Positions 6,738 to 10,166 of a DNA stretch of 10,166 nucleotides are shown in pieces. This DNA comes from an uncultured bacterium (GTDB lineage: Bacteria; Cyanobacteriota; Vampirovibrionia; Gastranaerophilales; Gastranaerophilaceae). Under the pieces are notes generated by a model, which saw only the letters and a list, made by a program, of their open reading frames with translations, had not been told where the DNA came from and ran no database searches. Within the stretch, counting starts at the first letter, position 1. The number at the start of each line of letters is the position of its first letter. Position numbers and translations under genes: made by a program. The DNA lies in contig CASECH010000054.1 of assembly GCA_949286405.1 (NCBI GenBank), positions 1 through 10,166 of the forward strand. Reading direction: 5' to 3'.

Positions 6738-8156
6738 ATGGAAGATTGCATTAAAACTAATGGTATCAACGAAGAACGGCTAAAAAAAGCTAAAAGGATG
6801 AAAATATTCATCTCATTTGCTGCCGGAATGGCAGGTTTATTATTTGGGCTTGATATAGGTGTAATATCAGGAGCTTTACCTTTTATCACAACACATTTTG
6901 AACTCTCTAGTAGATTACAAGAGTGGGTTGTTAGTACAATGATGCTTGGAGCAGCATTAGGAGCTATATCAACAGGTTGGATTTCCTTCAGATTGGGACG
7001 TAAAAAAAGTTTAATGACAGGTGCGGCCCTATTTGTACTCGGTTCACTTGGATGTGCTCTTGCTCCGAATGTAGGTTTGTTACTTATTTCAAGAGTTATG
7101 CTCGGATTTGCTGTAGGTATAGCATCGTATGTTGCACCATTATATCTTTCTGAAATGGCTGAAAAAGAAGATAGAGGAAAACTGATTTCAATGTACCAAA
7201 TGATGGTAACAATTGGTATATTAGTTGCTTTTGTATCTGATACAATATTCAGCTACGGCGGTCATTGGAGAATGATGCTTGGAGTTATTAGTATTCCAGC
7301 ATTACTTCTTATGATTTCAGTATTCGGACTTCCTGACAGCCCTAGATGGTTAGCATCTAAAGGAAAATTCAGCAAAGCCAAAGAAGTCCTATTATCATTG
7401 AGTTCTACTGATGAAAAAGCTGAAAATGAACTATTAGAAATTAATGAAAGCCTAAAAGTTAAACAAGAAGGCTGGGGACTATTCAAGTCAAATAAAAATG
7501 TCAGAAGAGCAGTATACCTTGGAATGTTATTGCAAGCTATGCAGCAATTTACAGGTATGAACGTAATTCTATATTATGCACCTCAAATATTCAAACATGC
7601 CGGATTTGCAAACACAGAACAACAAATGATTGCAACTGTAATATGCGGACTTACAAATACTCTTGCGACACTGATTGCTATGAAAACAGTTGATAAACAA
7701 GGTAGAAAACCAATACTGACAATCGGCTTTGCAGGTATCGCAACCGGTACATTCTTGCTTGGTGTATGTTTGTATATGATAAATGCAGGATTTAGTGCAT
7801 TATGGATATCTATTGCAGCTATAGTTATGACTTTATTTACAATCACAAGTTTTGCAATGAGTGCAGGACCTGTTGTGTGGATTTTATGTTCAGAAATACA
7901 ACCGCTTAAGAGTCGTGACTTTGGTGTTGCTTGTTCTACCACTACAAACTGGATTGTTAATATGATTATCGGAGCTACATTCCTAACTCTTATCAATGCA
8001 TTCGGAATCGCTGCAACATTCTGGATTTATACAGGTTTGAACTTGCTATTTATCCTACTTACAGTATTATTAATTCCTGAAACTAAGGGAATTTCTCTTG
8101 AAAAAATCGAAAAAAATCTTATGGACGGCAAACGTCTAAGAGATATAGGTGTTTAA
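6738..8156 (+). CDS. galP: Galactose/H+ symporter-like MFS sugar porter
   Basis: From the ATG at 6738 the protein has 472 residues, close to E. coli GalP (464), with 12 predicted membrane helices of the major facilitator superfamily. Sugar-porter signatures in order are LGRKK (86-90, loop 2-3), PLYLSEM (134-140), PDSPRWL (199-205), QQFTGMN (279-285, sugar-binding), VDKQGRKP (328-335) and PETKG (457-461). It would import D-galactose, probably also glucose, with a proton across the inner membrane. By recall, long stretches are the same as or nearly the same as E. coli GalP, including AGLLFGLDIGVI near the start, QEWVVS, SEIQPL and the ending L-M-x-G-R/K-x-L-R-x-I-G; this was not aligned. The next best candidates, AraE and XylE, look less similar. 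It is divergent from galKET and ends overlapping galM by 4 bp. An extension to 6606 is open but unlikely. Confidence 0.88.
   Translation: MEDCIKTNGINEERLKKAKRMKIFISFAAGMAGLLFGLDIGVISGALPFITTHFELSSRLQEWVVSTMMLGAALGAISTGWISFRLGRKKSLMTGAALFVLGSLGCALAPNVGLLLISRVMLGFAVGIASYVAPLYLSEMAEKEDRGKLISMYQMMVTIGILVAFVSDTIFSYGGHWRMMLGVISIPALLLMISVFGLPDSPRWLASKGKFSKAKEVLLSLSSTDEKAENELLEINESLKVKQEGWGLFKSNKNVRRAVYLGMLLQAMQQFTGMNVILYYAPQIFKHAGFANTEQQMIATVICGLTNTLATLIAMKTVDKQGRKPILTIGFAGIATGTFLLGVCLYMINAGFSALWISIAAIVMTLFTITSFAMSAGPVVWILCSEIQPLKSRDFGVACSTTTNWIVNMIIGATFLTLINAFGIAATFWIYTGLNLLFILLTVLLIPETKGISLEKIEKNLMDGKRLRDIGV
8111..8140 (-). terminator. galM intrinsic terminator inside the galP 3' coding end
   Basis: On the minus strand, starting 12 nt after the galM stop, CTTA+GACG (8140-8133) pairs with CGTC (8127-8124) and TAAG (8121-8118). 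The loop is 5 nt, there is a 2-nt bulge (8123-8122), and an A plus six T follow (8117-8111). A second T6 lies further on. The same bases encode the C-terminal codons of GalP. Confidence 0.65.
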
Positions 8157-9190
8157 CTAAAGCGATATTCAATATGTTTATTATAGATTTCCCCTGACTT
8201 CAAAATTGGTTGGGGGAAATTTTTATGATTTATCGCATCAGGATAGTTTTGGCACTCAAGACAAAAAGCACTACGATTTTTAATTGGAGAATTTGATTTT
8301 CCATTTTCTGCACCAACTAAAAAATTACCGGTATAAAACTGAACACCTGCCATATCTGTATACACCTCAAGTGTTATCCCTGTTTTTTTAGAAAAAGCAG
8401 TGGCAGCCTTTTTTATTGTACCGTCATATGAATTTATACACCAATTTTGATCAAAACCTTTAGCAAAATTAAGTTGATAATAATTTTCATTGATATCTCT
8501 ACCAATTGATTTCAACTGACGAAAATCCATAGGAGTACCAGCTACAGAAATAAGTTTGCCTGTTGGGATAGAATTTTCATCATTTTCTGTATAATAATCA
8601 GCCAAAATTTGGACTTCTTGCTTAAGCACATCACCACTATCAAAACCATTTAAGTTAAAATATGAATGATTAGTCAAAGCACAAATCGTATCCTCATCAG
8701 ATTTGGCTATGTAATTTATTTTAAGGGCTTTATCAGAAATAGTATAAATTACGGATACATCAAGATTTCCAGGATAACCCTCCTCCATATTAGGGCTATA
8801 ATAAGAAAATTTTACTCCACTATCAACTATTTCAGAAGACCATACCTTCTTATCAAATCCTACTTTTCCACCATGTAAATGATTATTTCCATCATTACAG
8901 AACAAAAAATACTCTTTCGAATTTAACTTAAATTTTCCGTCTTTAATCCTATTACAACAACGTCCTACTGTTGCACCAATATACTTTTCCTGACGCTCGT
9001 ATTTTGCTAAATCATCATACCCAAGCACAACATCAATTTTCTCACCATCAGCAGCAGGCACTTTAATTGAATTTATATTTGCACCACACTCAGAAAGTAC
9101 TACTTCTATATCTGAAGATTTTAGCACATAATTTTTTACAACTTTTCCATTAGAAGTTTTTCCAAAAACAAAGTCATCTATCTTTATCAT
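8153..9190 (-). CDS. galM: Aldose 1-epimerase (galactose mutarotase)
   Basis: The 345-residue protein interconverts the beta and alpha anomers of galactose so that galactokinase receives its alpha substrate. The galactose-mutarotase fold is shown by GATVGRCCNRI (72-82), N-H-L-H-G-G (103-108, with His104/His106), LTNHSYFNLNG (172-182, with catalytic His175), KGFDQNW (244-250, with Asp247) and the C-terminal ECQNYPDAINH (312-322), in which Glu312 is the expected catalytic base. No signal peptide is seen, so it is cytosolic. It is transcribed towards galP, with a 4-bp tail-to-tail overlap, and not with galKET, so it has its own promoter. No Shine-Dalgarno precedes the ATG, and a perfect TATAAT (9203-9198) sits 7 nt before it, which suggests leaderless expression. 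Confidence 0.93.
   Translation of the reverse strand: MIKIDDFVFGKTSNGKVVKNYVLKSSDIEVVLSECGANINSIKVPAADGEKIDVVLGYDDLAKYERQEKYIGATVGRCCNRIKDGKFKLNSKEYFLFCNDGNNHLHGGKVGFDKKVWSSEIVDSGVKFSYYSPNMEEGYPGNLDVSVIYTISDKALKINYIAKSDEDTICALTNHSYFNLNGFDSGDVLKQEVQILADYYTENDENSIPTGKLISVAGTPMDFRQLKSIGRDINENYYQLNFAKGFDQNWCINSYDGTIKKAATAFSKKTGITLEVYTDMAGVQFYTGNFLVGAENGKSNSPIKNRSAFCLECQNYPDAINHKNFPQPILKSGEIYNKHIEYRFS
8187..8224 (+). terminator. galP intrinsic terminator inside the galM 3' coding end
   Basis: Starting 31 nt after the galP stop, ATTTCCCC (8187-8194) pairs with GGGGAAAT (8213-8220). The stem continues with T-G, G-T, A-T, C-G and T-G pairs (8195-8199 with 8212-8208) to about 13 bp with an 8-nt loop, followed by TTTT (8221-8224). 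The T-run is short but starts directly after the stem. The same bases encode the last residues of GalM. Confidence 0.65.
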
Positions 9191-9197
9191 AAAAATT

Positions 9198-9207
9198 ATT
9201 ATATAAT
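9198..9207. promoter_or_regulatory. Overlapping divergent -10 boxes between galM and the flavoprotein gene
   Basis: The perfect palindrome ATTATATAAT contains TATAAT leftwards (9203-9198, 7 nt before the galM ATG) and rightwards (9202-9207, 23 nt before the ATG at 9230). The gap between the genes is only 39 bp, so the two promoters would share DNA. Neither direction has a convincing -35. Confidence 0.45.
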
Positions 9208-9229
9208 AGATTTGTAAAAAGGAGAATAT

Positions 9230-9856
9230 ATGAAAGTATTAATGATTAACGGGAGTCCAAACTCAAATGGTTGCACATACACAGCCCTAGAAGAAATTGC
9301 AACAATTCTACATAAAGAAGGAATTGAGACAGAAATTATTCAAACAGGTAAAGAAGCAATAAGGGATTGTATCGGTTGTGGAGCTTGCAGAAATACTGAC
9401 GGTATGTGCATATTCAAAGATGATATCGTAAATGAAATCATTGAAAAAGCCAAAACTGCAGACGGTTTTATAGTAGGTTCGCCTGTATACTTTGCCCATC
9501 CTTCAGGAAGAATTTTATCAATCCTTGATAGAGTATTCTATGCGGGCAAAAAAGCTTTTCTATACAAACCTGCAGCAGCAGTTGTATCAGCTAGAAGAGC
9601 AGGTACTACAGCATCACTGGATGTTCTATACAAATATTTTACCCTTAATAACATGCCTATCGTTTCTTCAAACTACTGGGCTATGGTACATGGGAACAAA
9701 CCGGACGAAATAAAGCAGGATTTGGAAGGAATGCAAATAATTCAAGGTATCGGCACTAACATGGCTTGGCTGCTAAAAAGTCTAAAAGCCGCAAAAGAAG
9801 CAGGAATCGAAACTCCTCAACCTGTTGAAAAAATTAAAACAAATTTTATCAGATAA
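9230..9856 (+). CDS. NAD(P)H-dependent FMN reductase-family / iron-sulfur flavoprotein-like oxidoreductase
   Basis: The 208-residue flavodoxin-fold protein (PF03358-type) has the FMN-phosphate loop NGSPNSNGCTYTAL (7-20) and the isoalloxazine-contacting GSPVYFAHPSG segment. Between them is a compact cysteine cluster, Cys47-x2-Cys50-x2-Cys53-x6-Cys60, within DCIGCGACRN and the following segment. This spacing fits the 4Fe-4S motif of archaeal/anaerobe iron-sulfur flavoproteins (C-x2-C-x2-C-x4-7-C). Many relatives are annotated only as flavodoxin-family or NAD(P)H-dependent oxidoreductases, and the physiological partner is usually unknown. AAGGAG (9219-9224) lies 5 nt before the ATG, so the start is secure. 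The gene is monocistronic: galM diverges on the left and a strong terminator follows its stop. A cytosolic redox or detoxification role is likely, and it has no evident part in galactose use. Confidence 0.82.
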   Translation: MKVLMINGSPNSNGCTYTALEEIATILHKEGIETEIIQTGKEAIRDCIGCGACRNTDGMCIFKDDIVNEIIEKAKTADGFIVGSPVYFAHPSGRILSILDRVFYAGKKAFLYKPAAAVVSARRAGTTASLDVLYKYFTLNNMPIVSSNYWAMVHGNKPDEIKQDLEGMQIIQGIGTNMAWLLKSLKAAKEAGIETPQPVEKIKTNFIR

Positions 9857-9890
9857 AAAAAGACCTGCACTCTGCAGGTTCTTTTTTATA
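9857..9890. terminator. Bidirectional intrinsic terminator
   Basis: ACCTGCA (9863-9869) and TGCAGGT (9873-9879) form a perfect 7-bp stem with loop CTC. On the right is TCTTTTTT (9880-9887) and on the left a run of seven A (9855-9861 region). It can end both the rightward flavoprotein transcript, just after its stop, and the leftward transcript of the kinase-like gene ending at 9902. Confidence 0.85.
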
Positions 9891-9901
9891 AACTCAACGG
9901 G

Positions 9902-10165
9902 CTAAGAATATAATAAAATATTACTATAATGTAATTCTTTCACTATTCCCAAAATCTTGTTAATAAAATGTTTATATGCGGCTCTGTCTGCTTCCCCTGA
10001 AAGAATTATATCAGCCATTTTTGCTGTTGGATGAATATAAATCTTAGCTTTATCAGAAGCATTTTTATACACTTCATCCACAGAAGAACCAAGACTTCTT
10101 TCTGCTGCACGTCTGTAAAATCTTTCCTTTTGAACACTACCAGTTACATCGACATATATTTTGAA
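9902..10165 (-). CDS. C-terminal part of a uridine-kinase-like P-loop protein (partial)
   Basis: The minus strand reads in from the right edge for 87 residues to a TAG at 9904-9902; the N-terminus and P-loop lie outside the window. The fragment opens KIYVDVTGS, then has RFYRRAAER, an SSVDEVYKNA helix, and I-H-P-T-A-K-M-A-D-I-I-L. This order (hydrophobic strand with D, an R-x-x-R-R-x-x-x-R lid-like segment, a helix, then h-P-T/x-K-x-x-A-D-I-I) is that of uridine kinases and related phosphoribulokinase-fold proteins, which phosphorylate uridine/cytidine for pyrimidine salvage. The lid segment lacks the usual R-D and R-G-R spacing, so it may be a divergent member with another substrate. The terminator at 9857-9890 serves its 3' end. 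Confidence 0.5.
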   Translation of the reverse strand, partial: FKIYVDVTGSVQKERFYRRAAERSLGSSVDEVYKNASDKAKIYIHPTAKMADIILSGEADRAAYKHFINKILGIVKELHYSNILLYS

Positions 10166-10166
10166 A

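Noticed and set aside
7583..7996. A 137-codon reading frame antisense to galP
   Set aside because: It mirrors hydrophobic codons of galP, has no start signals and no family features.
1..10166. Mobile element, CRISPR array, tRNA or rRNA gene, toxin-antitoxin or defence system
   Set aside because: I saw no transposase or integrase, no regularly spaced repeats, no tRNA/rRNA signature and no defence-type domain; nearly all DNA is explained by the listed genes.

Overview
The window is AT-rich (roughly one third G+C by eye) and densely coded on both strands with the standard code. It holds an MCE/MlaD-type protein and an outer-membrane porin, so the host has two membranes. It also holds a complete set of galactose-use genes with Firmicute-like galK and galT. 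This mix fits a gut-dwelling, fermentative, AT-rich diderm. Candidatus Gastranaerophilales (Melainabacteria) is my best guess, but that is an inference and other AT-rich diderms such as Elusimicrobia are not excluded.

Layout. (1) 1-757, minus: 5' part of an MCE-domain lipid-transport protein, running off the left edge. (2) 758-938: the largest non-coding gap (181 bp), with divergent promoter candidates and a plus-strand intrinsic terminator that has no gene before it. (3) 939-2792, plus: a six-cysteine C_GCAxxG_C_C family protein, then an OprO/OprP-like porin with a very acidic N-terminal segment. (4) 2797-6583, minus: galK-galE-galT, tightly packed. (5) 6584-6737: divergent regulatory region with two exact TATAAT boxes and two dyad symmetries. 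(6) 6738-8156, plus: a GalP-like sugar/H+ symporter. (7) 8153-9190, minus: galM, convergent with galP and overlapping it by 4 bp; each gene's intrinsic terminator lies inside the other's coding end. (8) 9230-9856, plus: an FMN reductase-family protein with a four-cysteine iron-sulfur-flavoprotein motif. (9) 9902-10165, minus: the C-terminus of a uridine-kinase-like protein, sharing a bidirectional terminator with (8).

How the genes work together. GalP would import galactose with protons and GalM would convert beta- to alpha-galactose. GalK phosphorylates it, GalT exchanges it with UDP-glucose to give glucose-1-phosphate and UDP-galactose, and GalE regenerates UDP-glucose. The Leloir pathway plus an importer is therefore complete within about 6.4 kb. 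No regulator, phosphoglucomutase or beta-galactosidase gene is present here.

I did not find a clearly new multi-gene system. The points most worth a second look are the reciprocal embedded terminators of galP/galM, the orphan promoter-terminator unit at about 753-904, a run of genes that look leaderless, and the apparent mixed ancestry of the galactose genes.
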